This document shows, piece by piece, positions 25,518 to 35,282 of a stretch of 64,000 nucleotides of DNA. This stretch comes from Polyangiaceae bacterium. GTDB lineage: Bacteria > Myxococcota_A > Polyangia > Polyangiales > Polyangiaceae. Position 1 is the first letter of the stretch, and each line of letters starts with the position of its first letter. The DNA is taken from assembly GCA_016719945.1 (NCBI GenBank), contig JADJYE010000010.1:173736-237735 (forward strand). The letters run 5' to 3'. The position numbers and the translations under genes were made by a program. A model generated the notes under the pieces. The model had not been told where the DNA came from, searched no databases, and saw only the letters and a program-made list of their open reading frames with translations.

Positions 25518-26489
25518 TCAGCCCTTGGCGGCCTTGATCTTCGTGACCAGCTCGGGGACGGCCGTGAAGAGGTCAGCGACCAGGCCGTAGTCGGCGACCT
25601 GGTAGATGGGGGCCTCGCCGTCCTTGTTGATCGCGACGATGTACTTCGAGCTCTTCATGCCGGCCAGATGCTGGATGGCGCCCGAGATGCCGATCGCGAA
25701 GTACAGCTGCGGGGCGACGATCTTGCCGGTCTGACCGACCTGGAGATCGCTCGGCGCGTACCCGGCGTCGCACGCGGCTCGGCTCGCGCCGACGGCCGCA
25801 CCCAGCGCGTCGGCGAGGGGCGCGAGCACCTCGTTGAACTTCTCTTTCAGCGCGCGCCCGCCAGAGACGACCACCTTCGCCTCGGTGAGCTCGGGCCGCT
25901 CGCTCTTGACCGTCTCGACGCCGACGAACTCGACGCGAGCCGCGGCCCCGCTGGGGGCGACCACCTTGATCTCGGCCACGGCCGACGCGCCGCCGGTCGG
26001 CTCGGCCGCCGGGAACGCGCTCTGCCGAACCGAGACGACGTGGATGGCCGTCTCCACCTTCGCGAGGCCGAAGGCGTTGCCGGCGAACATCGGGCGGCGA
26101 TACGTGATCGCCGCGCCCTCGCCCGACAGCTCGGTGATGTCGCCCGCGTACCCCGCGCCGAGGCGCGCGGCCACGCGCGGCATCAGGTCCTTGCCGAACG
26201 AGCTCGCGGTCGCGACGACGATGGTGTGACCCTTGGCGGCCTCGGCCACCGTGGGAGCGAAGCGCTCGGCGATGTATTGGGCGAGCGAGGCGTCGTCTGC
26301 GACGACGACCTCCTTCGCGCCGAACCCAGTCAGCTCGGCGGCTGCTGCCTTGGCGCCGGCGCCGATCGCGAGGATCGAGAACGAGCCTCCGATGGCCTTG
26401 GCGGCGCTCTGCGCGAACGTGATGGCGCTGTGGGTGGTCTTCTTGACCTTGCCCTCGGCGATCTCTGCCACAACGAGTACGGAAGCCAT
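25518..26489 (-). CDS. etfA: Electron transfer flavoprotein, alpha subunit
   Basis: 323 residues, standard length. ETF accepts electrons from acyl-CoA and other flavin dehydrogenases and passes them to ETF:quinone oxidoreductase. The C-terminal FAD-binding half shows the family signature: VGQTGKIVAPQLYFAIGIS, then GAIQHLAGMKSSKYIVAINK and APIYQVADYGLVADLF. The N-terminal domain (MASVLVVAEIAEGKVKK) is typical. GAGGAGA precedes the ATG. It follows etfB with a 43-bp gap, the usual etfB-etfA order. Confidence 0.96.
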   Translation of the reverse strand: MASVLVVAEIAEGKVKKTTHSAITFAQSAAKAIGGSFSILAIGAGAKAAAAELTGFGAKEVVVADDASLAQYIAERFAPTVAEAAKGHTIVVATASSFGKDLMPRVAARLGAGYAGDITELSGEGAAITYRRPMFAGNAFGLAKVETAIHVVSVRQSAFPAAEPTGGASAVAEIKVVAPSGAAARVEFVGVETVKSERPELTEAKVVVSGGRALKEKFNEVLAPLADALGAAVGASRAACDAGYAPSDLQVGQTGKIVAPQLYFAIGISGAIQHLAGMKSSKYIVAINKDGEAPIYQVADYGLVADLFTAVPELVTKIKAAKG

Positions 26490-26532
26490 GATCTGATGTC
26501 TCCTCTTCGGGTGCGGAGCTAGCGGTGAGGGC

Positions 26533-27363
26533 TCAGAGGACCTTCGCCTCTTTTTGGAGCTTGTCGACGAGCTCGGCGACGTCCTTCACCTTGATGCCGG
26601 CCTTGCGGGCCGGCGGCGCCTGGAACTTCGCGTACGTGACCTTGAGCTTGGTGTCCGCGGCGAGCTCCGCCAGCTTCACCTCGGTGAGGGGCTTCTTCTT
26701 GGCGGCCATGATCGCCGGCAGCGCGGCGAAGCGGACGCCCTCGTTGTACTTGAAGGTGCGGGCCGTCTTCGTCGAGTAGACGCTGGCCCCCGCGACGATG
26801 CGCAGATCGACGGTCACCACCGCGGGCAGCTTGACGCGGAGCTTCGCCACGCCGCCGTCGACCTCGCGACCGACTAGCACGGACCCAGCGGCCTCCTCCT
26901 CGATCGTCGCGGCGAAGGTCGCCTGCGGCCAGTCGAGCAGCTCGGCGAGGATCTGGCCGACCTGGTTCGAGTCGCCGTCGACGGCCTGCTTGCCCATGAC
27001 GACGAGGTCGGGCTTCTCGCGCTCGACGAGCGTCTTGAGCGCGCGGGCGACGAGGTCACCGTCGAGCTGATCGTCGGTCGCGTCGACGCGGATCGCCTTG
27101 TCCGCGCCGGTCGCGAGCGCGGCGCGCAGCGTCGTCTCGGTCTCCTTCGGGCCGAACGTCACGACGACGACCTCGCCGGCGCGGGTCTTCGGCTGCTGCC
27201 CGTTCTCCGTGAGGCGAAGCGCCGCTTCCAGCGCGTACTCGTCGAACGGGTTCGGCTTCCACTCGAGGCCGGTGGTGTCCACACGATCGCCCGAGCCGGG
27301 GATCTTCACCTTGTTCGCGTTGTCGGGATCGGCGACGCGCTTGAGTGCGACGAGGATTTTCAC
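26533..27363 (-). CDS. etfB: Electron transfer flavoprotein, beta subunit
   Basis: 276 residues, starting at GTG 27361-27363 (VKILVALKRVADPDN), the conserved family N terminus; AAGGAG lies about 8 nt upstream. An upstream extension of the frame lacks homology and is rejected. Key segments are PFDEYALEAALRL, VVTFGPKETETTLRAALATG, and the AMP-binding region LVVMGKQAVDGDSNQVGQIL, then LPAVVTVDLR. Forms the ETF heterodimer with the downstream etfA product. Divergent from the gene at 27532. Confidence 0.96.
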   Translation of the reverse strand: MKILVALKRVADPDNANKVKIPGSGDRVDTTGLEWKPNPFDEYALEAALRLTENGQQPKTRAGEVVVVTFGPKETETTLRAALATGADKAIRVDATDDQLDGDLVARALKTLVEREKPDLVVMGKQAVDGDSNQVGQILAELLDWPQATFAATIEEEAAGSVLVGREVDGGVAKLRVKLPAVVTVDLRIVAGASVYSTKTARTFKYNEGVRFAALPAIMAAKKKPLTEVKLAELAADTKLKVTYAKFQAPPARKAGIKVKDVAELVDKLQKEAKVL

Positions 27364-27531
27364 GAGGGGTTGCTCCTTACCGACGGGCCGTCCGATGGGC
27401 GAGCGGCGCCGGGCTTGTGACAAGAACGCCGCTTTGCGTCAAGGACGTGGGGTCGTCTTCTTGGTCGGCCAGGTGAACGCCTTTTCGGTGGTAACCCGCA
27501 AAGAGCGGCGCTTTCATCGTGAGCGACCACG

Positions 27532-28407
27532 ATGGCCACTCCCAACCTCAAGCTCTTGCTCAACGCGATGCGCCTGGGGCAGCCGCAAGATCCTCAGGCG
27601 GCGGTGTTCGCGCTGGCCGAGGCGCTGATGGCCCAAGAGGAGGTCATCGACGAGCTGAAGCGCCGGCTTCACGTCGTCCAGTCGGCGGCCCACATCCTCG
27701 AGACCAAGGCGAGCCGGCTGGAGAGCGAGCTCGAGGCCCTACGCTACGGGGGGCACGCGTCGCCTCCGCCTTCGGAGCGCCCGCCGCCTTCGTTCGGGCC
27801 TCCGCCGATGCGCGAGGCGCGCGAGGCGATGCCGTCGAATCGGCCGCCCGCGCGCCCCCCGTCGGAGGCGCCGCCGCCGCTGGCAGCGATGGCCATGCCC
27901 CCGATGGGCATGCCGCGCGCGCCCCGCGAGCTCGCCCCCCTCGACGCCGAGGACTCGCAGGACGACTTCCGCGTCGAGACGGTCGTCGTCAACAAGCGCG
28001 ACGTGGAGATCTTGATGGGGCCGGAGGCGCCGTTCCGCATCGCGCCGGCGGGGCAGCACAACACCCCGCGCGGTAGCATCCCGGGCGCGCCGTGGGCGCG
28101 CGGAGGCCGCGCACAGCCTCAGGCACACGCGCAAGCCCAGGCCCAAGCGGCGCAAGCCCAGGCCCAAGCGGCGCAAGCCCAGGCCCAGGCGGCGCAAGCC
28201 CAGGCCCAGGCGGCGCAAGCCCAGGCCCAGGCCGCGCAGGTCCAGATCCGCGGTGGGCAGGGCGCTCCGCCGCACGCGATGCACCCGCCGGTCCACGACG
28301 AGTTCACGATCGACGCGCACCACGACGGCCGGGACGAAGGCGACGAGGACGGCGAGACGTTCGCCGACACGAACCGGCGTCCCCCGAACCGACCACAGCG
28401 GGGCTAG
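27532..28407 (+). CDS. Hypothetical protein with N-terminal coiled coil and Gln-Ala repeat
   Basis: 291 residues, no signal peptide. Residues 15-70 form a probable coiled coil (LAEALMAQEEVIDELKRRLH, LETKASRLESELEAL). A Pro-rich linker follows, then a short conserved-looking segment (DDFRVETVVVNKRDVEILMG), a run of Ala-Gln repeats (about residues 200-236) and an acidic tail. The architecture suggests a cytoplasmic scaffold or regulator. No family recognised. Confidence 0.6.
   Translation: MATPNLKLLLNAMRLGQPQDPQAAVFALAEALMAQEEVIDELKRRLHVVQSAAHILETKASRLESELEALRYGGHASPPPSERPPPSFGPPPMREAREAMPSNRPPARPPSEAPPPLAAMAMPPMGMPRAPRELAPLDAEDSQDDFRVETVVVNKRDVEILMGPEAPFRIAPAGQHNTPRGSIPGAPWARGGRAQPQAHAQAQAQAAQAQAQAAQAQAQAAQAQAQAAQAQAQAAQVQIRGGQGAPPHAMHPPVHDEFTIDAHHDGRDEGDEDGETFADTNRRPPNRPQRG
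28131..28240 (+). repeat. In-frame 18-bp coding repeat (Ala-Gln-rich)
   Basis: Five to six near-identical 18-bp units of the type GCGCAAGCCCAGGCCCAA, each encoding AQAQAQ/A. Unit number changes would keep the frame, so length polymorphism is expected without loss of the protein. Confidence 0.85.
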
Positions 28408-28464
28408 CGACGGGGCCGGGGAGCCCGGGGGGCCTTGATACGACGGCGCGCCTCTCGATCTTCC

Positions 28465-28490
28465 ATCGATTTTTGTCGTCAAAAATCGAT
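28465..28490 (+). terminator. Perfect AT-rich hairpin between two genes
   Basis: ATCGATTTTT at 28465-28474 and AAAAATCGAT at 28481-28490 form a perfect 10-bp stem with a 6-nt loop in otherwise very GC-rich DNA. It lies 58 bp after one gene and 49 bp before the next ATG. It may end the upstream transcript or act as an operator for the downstream lipoprotein. Confidence 0.5.
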
Positions 28491-28538
28491 CAAAACCCCA
28501 TTGCAGACGCAAAAAAAAAGGTGCAGCCTCCGCGCCCC

Positions 28539-29906
28539 ATGAAACTACGTTGGCTGGCGATTCTGTGTGCACTGGCGGTCGGGGTCCCGGCCTGCGGCGA
28601 TAAGTCGAAGGACGAGAAGGCCTCGAAGGACGACGACGACGACAAGAAGAAGGACGGCGACAAGAAGGACAAGAAGGACGGCGACAAGGCCGACAAGAAG
28701 GACGGCGACAAGAAGGACGGCGACAAGCCCGGCACGGCGAGCACCGCCCCGAAGCCCGTCGCCGACGACGAGCCGCCGCCGCCGCCCGCGCCGACCGAGG
28801 AGCCCAAGGCGCCCCTCACCAAAGAGCAGATCGACGCGTTCATGAAGGACTCCGCCAAGAAGATGGGTCCTGACGAGTACGAGACGCTGCTGCTCGGGCT
28901 CTCGTCCTGCTCGCTCGACCGCTTCGGCGTCGACTACCAGTGCCCCGCGAAGAAGGCCCTCATGGAGGGCTTCAAGCACAAGATCGAGGACTACAAGAAG
29001 CACAACCAGGTCGCGCTCAAGCACATCCGGCACCCCAAGCCGGCCGTGCGCTACGAGGCCACCTCGTCGGCGGAGAACGCCGCGTTCGGCTACGACGCGA
29101 AGGACGACGCCGACAAGGCGTACATCGACGCCCTGCGCAGCGAGACCGACAACATCGTCCTCGCGCACATGGTGCAGAGCCTGTACTCCGGCGCCCGCAA
29201 GAGCGCGCGTGCGCGCAAGGTGATCGTGCGCCTGCTCGATCACTCCGAGGCGAAGGTCCGCGAGCAGGCGGCGAACCGCCTCTCGGATCGCGAGGTCGCG
29301 AAGGAGGTCGAGGGCCACTACGAGCTGTTGCTCGCGAAGGTCGAGAAGGACAGCGACGAGCGCGTCCGCTCGCAGGCGTGCACCGGCCTCTCCGCCACCG
29401 AGAAGGAGGAGGCGATCGCCGTCTTCCAGAAGTACCTCGAGGCCTCGGACACCCCCAGCGAGGTGAAGGACGGCTGCTTCGAGGGGCTCATCTCCTCGTG
29501 GGTCGGCATCCCTTACCCCAAGAAGCCGTCGAAGGCCGGCTACGAGCTGACGCTCAAGCTGCTCGAGGGCACGAAGACCGAGAAGTTTCCGCCGTGGAAG
29601 GGCATGAGCAAGCTCAACTTCGCGAAGACCGAGTTCAAGGACTACGACTCCTCCGGTAAGGAGTGGTTCAAGAGCGCGAAGGACTTCTACGACAAGGCTC
29701 GCCTGGTGAAGGCCCTCAACGGCCTCGCGGTGGACGAGAAGGCCGGCTACATGTCCCGCGATCAGGCGCTCTATTCGCTGAAGAGCCTCGGTGAGCAGAA
29801 GCTCCTCGAGACCATCGCGACGACCATCAAGGGCCAGTCGGGCCGCGACGCGAAGACCCTCTCCGATCGCGCCGACAAGCTCTCCAAAGAGAAGTCGGAC
29901 TATTGA
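28539..29906 (+). CDS. Lipoprotein with Lys/Asp-rich linker and HEAT-like helical repeats
   Basis: 455 residues. Signal MKLRWLAILCALAVGVPAC ends in a lipobox. A highly charged KDGDKKDKKDGDK linker (residues 22-65) and a Pro-rich segment precede the helical body. The body has HEAT-like helices (KHIRHPKPAVRYEATSSAEN, LLDHSEAKVREQAANRL, DSDERVRSQACTGLS), suggesting a protein-binding solenoid in the periplasm or at the surface. An upstream frame extension into the previous gene is a shadow. Function not recognised. Confidence 0.8.
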   Translation: MKLRWLAILCALAVGVPACGDKSKDEKASKDDDDDKKKDGDKKDKKDGDKADKKDGDKKDGDKPGTASTAPKPVADDEPPPPPAPTEEPKAPLTKEQIDAFMKDSAKKMGPDEYETLLLGLSSCSLDRFGVDYQCPAKKALMEGFKHKIEDYKKHNQVALKHIRHPKPAVRYEATSSAENAAFGYDAKDDADKAYIDALRSETDNIVLAHMVQSLYSGARKSARARKVIVRLLDHSEAKVREQAANRLSDREVAKEVEGHYELLLAKVEKDSDERVRSQACTGLSATEKEEAIAVFQKYLEASDTPSEVKDGCFEGLISSWVGIPYPKKPSKAGYELTLKLLEGTKTEKFPPWKGMSKLNFAKTEFKDYDSSGKEWFKSAKDFYDKARLVKALNGLAVDEKAGYMSRDQALYSLKSLGEQKLLETIATTIKGQSGRDAKTLSDRADKLSKEKSDY

Positions 29907-29941
29907 TCTTTTTCTCGCGCGCCCGCTAGCGCGGGTCCCTT

Positions 29942-30064
29942 CGGTTTTCACGCGCCGGGGCGCGCGTGAAAACCGGCGCGAGAAAGAGGATCGCGTGGGG
30001 CCCTCCCCACGCGAAGATCAGCGACGCAAATGAGCAGAGCCCTTCCGCTTCGGCGGAAGGGCTC
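29942..30064. terminator. Three stacked hairpins between convergent genes (bidirectional terminator)
   Basis: Three perfect stems follow one another: 29942-29954 with 29961-29973 (GGTTTTCACGCGC type), 29991-29999 with 30004-30012 (CGCGTGGGG type), and 30035-30047 with 30052-30064 (AGAGCCCTTCCGC, TTCG loop). An outer TTTCTCGCGC / GCGCGAGAAA pair also encloses the first. They sit between the ends of a plus-strand and a minus-strand gene. Confidence 0.75.
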
Positions 30065-30082
30065 TCGCCGTTCGAACGCGCC

Positions 30083-31900
30083 CTACTTCTTGTCGGTGCG
30101 CGTCTTGGTGATCACGAACTGGACGCGCCGGTTCTTCTGCCGCCCCTCTTCGGTCGTGTTCGACGCGATGGGGATGCTCGAGCCGTAGCCGCGCGGCACG
30201 AGGCGCTTGGGGTCGATGCCGCGGCTGACGAGCCACTTGCGGACGGCGTCTGCGCGCTGCTGGCTGAGCTGCTTGTTGAGCTCCGCTGCGCCGCTGTCGT
30301 CCGCGTGGCCCTGGACCTCGATCGTCTCGATCTCGGGGTGCTGTTGGATGACGTCACGGACCTCCGTCAACAGGTCGTCCGAGACGGGATCGACCGTCTG
30401 ATCGAGGCTGGCCTGCGCGAGCTTGAAGGTGACCTGACGCAAGATGACGATCTCGCCGGTCGTGACGCGCACGTCCTTCGGGCAGCCGTGGTGGGCCTTG
30501 TCGGGGTTCGAGAAGCCGCGCTCGTTGGGGCACGCGTCGTCCACGTCCGCGATCCCGTCGCCGTCGCCGTCCTTCGTCGGGCAGCCGTTCTTGCTGAGGT
30601 CGTCGCTGCGTGAGCCCTTCTGCTTCGGGCACGCGTCGACGCGATCGGCGATGCCGTCGAGGTCGCTGTCGACCTCCCCGGGGCAGCCGTGGCGCTTCGG
30701 GTCGGCGCTCGCCACGCCGATCTGGTTCGGGCAGGCGTCCTCGGCGTCGGCGACGCCGTCGCGATCGTAGTCCGCGGGGCAGCCGTTGCGCGTCGGATCG
30801 GCGTTCGCGCGGCCCTTGAGGCTGGGACACGCGTCGAGCGCGTCGGCGATCTTGTCGTCGTCGCGGTCCGGCGGCGCGCAGCCGTTGCGCTTCGGATCGT
30901 CGTTCTCCATGCCCTTCACCTCGGGGCACGCGTCGACGCCGTTGCGCACGCCGTCGCCGTCGTCGTCCTCGTGGGAGCGATCGCGCTCGGGGATCGGCGC
31001 CCAGCCGATCATCCCGAGCACGCGCGCGGTGGGAGTGCCGGCGCCGTCGGTCAGGCCGGGGCCGCCCGCCGCGCCGAGCGTGAGGCCGCCGAGCACCCTC
31101 AGCTTGGCGCCGGCGAGCAGCTCGAGCGAGGTGCGCGTGGGCGTGACGACCTGGATGCTACGCGTGGCCAGGGGTGGGTCGTCGCCCAAGAGGTGCGCCC
31201 CGAACAGCTCGGCCTGGACCTGGAGTATGTCGTCGAAGAAGGTGCCCCCGACGCCCGCGCCGAAGGTCAGCGTGTGCGGGTTCTCGGGTCCGCGCGCCAT
31301 CCAGCCGAACGACGCCGTGTAGAGCAGCGCGTGCTCCTCCCCGACGCGCCCGGAGAGCGCGGCCTGCGGCTGCACGCGCGGGGCGCCCTCCCCGGCGAGC
31401 GAGTCGGAGGAGGCCGTCGGGAAGTAGAAGCGCGCGCCGAGGCCTAGCTGCAACGGGTCGCGGTAGCTGCCGTACAGGCTGCCGCGCAGATCGAGCCGCA
31501 CGTCGCCCATCTCCGGGGAGTCGGGCGACGCGACCGTGACGAGGCCGAACGTGGGATCGTCCCCCGCTTGCATCACCGCCACGGGGACGTCGACCCCGAG
31601 GAGCAGGTGGTTGAAGAAGGTGATCGAGCCGTTCGCGCGCAGAAACCCTTGATGCGAAACGATCGCCCCTGCGTCCGTGAGCAGGGGGTCGAACGCGTGG
31701 TCGTACATGAGGTACGCCCGCGGGACGAGGTGACCCGCCGTGTGCGCCGACGGGACCGCAAAGAAGTCGTCGCCGGCGACCGAGGGATCGAGCTGGTTGA
31801 GCGAGAAGCCGCCGAGCGACTCCTGCGCGCCGGCGGCGCGCGCCGAGAGCAGCGTCGCGCCGAGCGCCGCCACCTTAGCCCACGAGCGTCTGTTCGACAT
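30083..31900 (-). CDS. OmpA-family outer-membrane protein with thrombospondin type 3 repeats
   Basis: 605 residues with a signal peptide cleaved near ARAAGAQ. Residues about 25-305 look like an outer-membrane beta-barrel (alternating aromatic/aliphatic strands, FGWMARGPENPHTLTFGAGV). Next come five to six TSP3-type Ca-binding repeats (DDDGDGVRNGVDACPEVKG, DYDRDGVADAEDACPNQ). The C terminus is an OmpA peptidoglycan-binding domain: IEVQGHADDSGAAELNKQLS, QQRADAVRKWLVSRGI, and NRRVQFVI. This links outer membrane to cell wall, with a calcium-stiffened spacer. It is followed on the same strand by a second TSP3 protein upstream. Confidence 0.92.
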   Translation of the reverse strand: MSNRRSWAKVAALGATLLSARAAGAQESLGGFSLNQLDPSVAGDDFFAVPSAHTAGHLVPRAYLMYDHAFDPLLTDAGAIVSHQGFLRANGSITFFNHLLLGVDVPVAVMQAGDDPTFGLVTVASPDSPEMGDVRLDLRGSLYGSYRDPLQLGLGARFYFPTASSDSLAGEGAPRVQPQAALSGRVGEEHALLYTASFGWMARGPENPHTLTFGAGVGGTFFDDILQVQAELFGAHLLGDDPPLATRSIQVVTPTRTSLELLAGAKLRVLGGLTLGAAGGPGLTDGAGTPTARVLGMIGWAPIPERDRSHEDDDGDGVRNGVDACPEVKGMENDDPKRNGCAPPDRDDDKIADALDACPSLKGRANADPTRNGCPADYDRDGVADAEDACPNQIGVASADPKRHGCPGEVDSDLDGIADRVDACPKQKGSRSDDLSKNGCPTKDGDGDGIADVDDACPNERGFSNPDKAHHGCPKDVRVTTGEIVILRQVTFKLAQASLDQTVDPVSDDLLTEVRDVIQQHPEIETIEVQGHADDSGAAELNKQLSQQRADAVRKWLVSRGIDPKRLVPRGYGSSIPIASNTTEEGRQKNRRVQFVITKTRTDKK

Positions 31901-31929
31901 GAGAGGTCAGTCCTGAGAGATGAGGAGCT

Positions 31930-34900
31930 TCAGCGGCGGCGCTTACGGCGAGCGAGGGACGCCGCGAGCGCGAGGCCCATCATCAGCGCGCCAGCCGCAG
32001 AGGAGAGCCCGCGTGAGGACGCGGCGCCCGTGGTGACGCACTCGCAGCCGCCGCCCTCGATCGGCACCTCGGGGGGAGCGCCGCAGTTCGGGTCCGGGTC
32101 GAGGGGACACTCGTCCTCTGCGTCGGGCGTGGCGTCGTCGTCGTCGTCGTCGTCGCACGGGTCGCCGTCGCCGTCTTCGTCGGTGTCGGTCTGCGCGGCG
32201 TCCGCGATCGTCGGGCACACGTCGACGTCGTCGTTCACGCCGTCGCCGTCGTTGTCCAGGTCGCACGCGTCACCGACGTTGTCGTCGTCGACGTCGTTCT
32301 GATCCGTGTTGGCGTCCTCGGGGCAGTTGTCGACCGAGTCGAGGATCGTGTCCATGTCGGCGTCGGCGTCGTTGATGTCGTCGCACGCGTCGCCGTCGCC
32401 GTCGCCGTCGATGTCGGCCTGGTCCTCGTTGGCGATGACCGGGCAGTTGTCGGTGTCGTCGGGAGCGTCGTCCCCGTCGTCGTCGTCGTCGCAGACGTCG
32501 CCCTCGCCGTCCATGTCCAGGTCGAGCTGCTCGGCGTTCGGCGAGAGCGGGCAGTTGTCGGGGAAATCGTCGTCGACGCCGTCCTCGTCGTCGTCCGGGT
32601 CGCACGCGTCGCCGAGGCTATCCATGTCAGCGTTGAGCTGATCGGTGTTCGCCAGGACGGGGCAGTTGTCGTCCTCGTCGTCGACCATGTCGCCGTCGGC
32701 GTCGCCGTCGCAGGCGTCGCCGACGCCGTTGCCGTCGGTGTCGAGCTGATCGAGCTGGGGGACGAGGTGGCAGTTGTCGGTGAGGTCGGGGAAGCCGTCG
32801 GCGTCGGAGTCGTCGTCGATGTAGTCAGGGATGTCGTCGCCGTTGGCGAGCAGCTCGTCCGTGTTGTTCGGCGCGGTGCTCAGCAGGTTGTCGCCGGCCT
32901 CCTCGATGTCGGGGATGCCATCGGCGTCGCTGTCGGCGTCGAGGGCGTCGATCACGCCGTCGTTGTCGGTGGACGTCGGGTTCGCCGGGTCGGAGCCGAC
33001 CTCGAGCGCGTCCGGGATGAAATCGTTGTCCGTGTCGACGTCGGACTGGTTCGTGCCGATCTGGTTCTCGATCACGTTCGAGATCCCGTCGCCGTCGATG
33101 TCGGGGTCGCAGACGTCACCGACCCCGTCCGTGTCGAGATCGGCCTGGCCGGTGTTGGCGTTGAAGGGGCAGTTGTCGGCCGCGTCCCCGACGGTGTCGT
33201 TGTCGTCGTCGGAGTCGCAGACGTCGCCGCTGGCGTCTCCGTCGTTGTTCTCTTGCCCGACGTTGTCGACGAAGTCGCAGTTGTCACAGGTCTCGCCGAC
33301 CGTGTCGCCGTCGGTGTCGGTCCCCGCGCAGGTGTAGCCCGTGGGGCCTCCGCAGATGTCGGCGGGCGTGCAGGCGTCCTCGTCGTCGCACGGCGTGCCG
33401 TTCGGGAACGGTGTGTCGGCCGGGCACAGCGCCCCCGAGCCCGTACAGTTCTCCGGTCGGTCGCAGTCGATGCCGGCCGCTTGAGCCCGGCAGACGACCG
33501 CCGACGACTGGAAGACGTTCGTGGGGCAGGCTTTCGCCGTCCCCGTGCACAGCTCCTCGACGTCGCAGATCCCCGCGACGGGGAGGCACACGGTCCCGGC
33601 CGGCTTGAGCGCGTCGGGGCACAGCGGGCCGCTGCCCGTGCAGAAAATCGGGGTCGTCGCAGCTGCCGACGGCGTTGCCGCACTGGAAGCTGCTGGGGCG
33701 GAACACGTCGACCGGGCACGCGGCGGCGCTGCCGGTGCACTGCTCGGCGACGTCGCAGCCGCCCACGGCCGCGACGCGGCAGGTCTGGTTACTGGGCGCG
33801 AACGTGTCCGCCGGGCAGTTCTGGCCGCTGCCGTCACAGAACTCGGCGACGTCGCAGACGTCTGCGGCTTGTCGGCACTCCACCGTGCTGCCGGCGAACC
33901 CGTTGTTGGGGCAGTTCTTGCCGGACCCGTCGCAGACCTCGGCGACGTCGCAGCCGTTGCCTGCCACCGGCCGGCACACCGTGCCCATCGGCTCGACGCC
34001 GTCGGTGGGGCACGTGTTGCTCGTGCCGTTGCAGGTCTCTGCGACGTCGCACCCCGAGCCGGTCTCCCCGCGGCACTCGGTGCCCGCGGCCTCGACCACG
34101 TCCGCAGGGCACGCGGCGCCGGTTCCGTTGCACCGCTCCTCGACGTCGCACCCGCCGGGCACCTCGGCGCGGCAGACCGTGCTGTTGCCGAGGAACGCGT
34201 CGGTCGGGCAGTCTTTGCTGGAGCCATCACACGCCTCGGCGACGTCGCAGCCCCCAGGGGCGACGGCGCGACACGTGAAGCCCGCCGCTCGCACGTCGTC
34301 CGTGGGGCAGCTGCTCGACACGCCGTCGCATTGCTCCGCGACGTCGCAGCCCGTCCCAGTGGCCGCGCGGCACTCGGTGTTGGCGGCGACGACCACCTCT
34401 GCGGGGCAGGTGGCGCTCGAGCCGGTGCAGGTCTCGGCGACGTCGCAGCCGCCCGGCACCTCGGCTCGGCAGACGGTGGTGTTGGGCGCGAACCCGTCCG
34501 CGGGGCAGGCAGCGCTCGAGCCGGTGCAGGTCTCGGCGATGTCGCAGCCGCCCGGCACCTCGGCTCGGCAGACGGTGGTCCCTGGCTCGAACCCGTCGGC
34601 GGGGCAGGTGAGCGCCGCACCGTCGCAGCTCTCGGCGACGTCGCAGCCACCGGGGGCGGCGGCGCGGCAGACGGTGGTGTTGGGCTTGGGCGCCTGCGCC
34701 GGGCAGACGTCGGTCGTCCCGTCACAGGTGGCCTCCTGGCCGCAGTCGGTCTCGGCGGCGCACACGAAGCTCGAGGGCCGCGCCACGCAGACGTCGCTCA
34801 CGCAGCGCCCGCACACCGCGCAGTCGCCGTCTCCCACGCAGGCTTCGCCCAGGGCGGCGAGGTTCTTCGGCGGCTCGGGCAGCTGGGGGGTGAGATCGAC

Positions 34901-35080
34901 CTGCGCCTTGGGCCCTCGGGCGCCCTGGTCCGGGGTCACGGCCTGCGCGTCCGACGGGGGCGCCTCGATGAGCTCACGATCGTCGTCCTCCGGGAGGCTC
35001 TCCTCGAGGCAGCCTCCGAGGATGGAGGTCGCGCTCACGAGGGTGGAGAGACCAAGCTTGGTAAGTAGAAAACGGCGCAT
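31930..35080 (-). CDS. Cys-rich and thrombospondin type 3 repeat MYXO-CTERM protein, one frameshift
   Basis: One gene read in two frames. The N-terminal part (35080 to about 33645) has a lipobox (TSILGGC), an acidic linker and about ten Cys-rich repeats of the pattern TVCRAEVPGGCDIAETCTGS. At a run of four A (33644-33647 on the plus strand) the frame must shift: CDDPDF joins CTGSGPLCPDALKPAG in the next frame. The C-terminal part (to 31930) holds many TSP3 repeats (DTDGDTVGETCDNC, DSDDDNDTVGDAADNCP) and a MYXO-CTERM tail (CECVTTG, a hydrophobic helix, RRKRRR). One base too many in the homopolymer explains the split, so either a sequencing error or a recent mutation. Combined length about 1050 residues. 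Confidence 0.85.
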
Positions 35081-35282
35081 TTTTTCGACCTGTCGCGACG
35101 GGGAGCCGGCGGTACGCCGAAGCGGAGCTCAGCACGACATGTTCACTTGCCAGCCAGCGATAGCGCAACCCTTCAGCCTCGTTGCGCCCACGCCCCAGCC
35201 TCGTGCCGGAATGCGCCTGCAACCCGCTGCGAGGTGGGGCCGGCGATCTGTTACCGTGGGCGCCGTGAGCAGACTCGGCACA

